Source: Zygaena filipendulae (taxonomy: Eukaryota > Arthropoda > Insecta > Lepidoptera > Zygaenidae). From it: DNA of 64,000 bases. The DNA is taken from contig OU015661.1 in the NCBI GenBank assembly GCA_907165275.2, positions 5,649,501 to 5,713,500 on the forward strand. Reading direction: 5' to 3'. Position numbers and translations under genes: made by a program. Below are positions 63,711 to 64,000 of the stretch, in pieces. The notes under the pieces were generated by a model that saw nothing but the letters and a program-made list of their open reading frames with translations, made no database searches and was not told where the DNA came from. Every line of letters begins with the position of its first letter. Position 1 is the first letter of the stretch.

Positions 63711-64000
63711 CTAGCTGTGCCCCGCGGTTTCACCCGCGTGAAAGGTTTTTATACAACCACTTTTTTCCCGAGATCCGATTTCAATGAAACAAAGCCTATA
63801 TGTAGCTCCAGGCTAAGCTTATTCTACCTGTGAAAACCGCATGACAATCCGTTCAGTAGATGCAGAGATTATCGCGAACAGACAGACAGAAAAGAATTTT
63901 AAAAACTTTTTTTTTGTGCTTGGTTACTCTTCTTTTATCACCCCTCTCAATTTTAGGTAAAAATATTCAATGTACAGAATCGCAGATTCTACTTTTTTAT
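63711..64000 (-). mobile_element. Lep1-like Helitron, cut by window end
   Basis: CTAG with CTGTGCCCCGCGGTTTCACC, CGAGATCCGATTTCAATGAA, TGAAAACCGCATGACAATCC, CAGACAGACAG and CAATGTACAGAATCGCAGAT. The window ends before the distal terminus. Confidence 0.7.

Larger units (their letters stand above)
6202..64000 (+). other. Open-ended long first intron (or intron plus intergenic)
   Basis: No open frame after 6202 except the transposases shows domains, codon structure or convincing acceptor and donor pairs. AT-rich DNA with dense transposon insertions and isolated GC-balanced blocks is what a long first intron of a developmental or adhesion gene looks like. Where the gene continues is not visible. 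Confidence 0.45.

Overview
The window is AT-rich eukaryotic nuclear DNA and almost certainly comes from a moth or butterfly (Lepidoptera). Three things point there: more than thirty whole or partial copies of a short Helitron-like repeat whose conserved end reads CTAGCTGTGCCCCGCGG on the plus strand (recognised from memory as the Lep1 / Lepidoptera-specific-core type), LINE 3' ends with lepidopteran-looking tails, and the very frequent short word TAGGTA/TACCTA. There is no bacterial, viral or organellar gene content.

Only one host coding segment can be supported: a first coding exon on the plus strand (6078-6201) inside a GC-rich promoter/5' UTR island (about 5690-6201). It encodes a signal peptide plus about 20 residues and ends in a strong phase-1 splice donor. 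No convincing later exon follows, so 6202-64000 reads as one very long, open-ended first intron, or intron plus intergenic DNA. Scattered GC-balanced, unique-looking blocks with homeodomain, POU, E-box, CRE or FTZ-F1-like words (for example 16.84-17.0, 17.87-18.01, 18.44-18.9, 36.0-37.0, 39.76-40.35, 45.54-45.76, 59.1-59.35 kb) are candidate enhancers; without alignment they remain hypotheses.

The rest is a mobile-element landscape. (1) Two Tc1-family elements of one family: 37041-38597 carries an uninterrupted 341-codon DD34E transposase with perfect 27-bp TIRs and TA duplications; 42726-44249 is a dead copy. (2) Non-autonomous Helitrons throughout, including double-core and triple-body forms. 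(3) Four or more MITE families: a TTTAGTCCGTC-ended family carrying paired CRE (TGACGTCA) words, a Harbinger-like near-perfect palindrome flanked by TTA, a GTTAACCCAC family, and several single foldbacks. (4) A hAT-type element with an intact 8-bp target duplication (32264-32778). (5) LINE 3' ends, a diverged RTE-like fragment and a tRNA-derived SINE. (6) A dimeric tandem array of 204-227-bp units (27121-27908).

The least explained structure is a 1.4-kb inverted array at 51716-53118. A 19-bp motif containing the palindrome CTCGAG recurs every 130-142 bp in both arms, in opposite orientations, around a non-repetitive centre. A second large structure is an inverted repeat with arms 1-540 and 3583-4344, one arm of which has expanded a 71-87-bp unit to four copies. 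No intact host gene other than the exon, no rRNA, no functional tRNA and no CRISPR array was seen.
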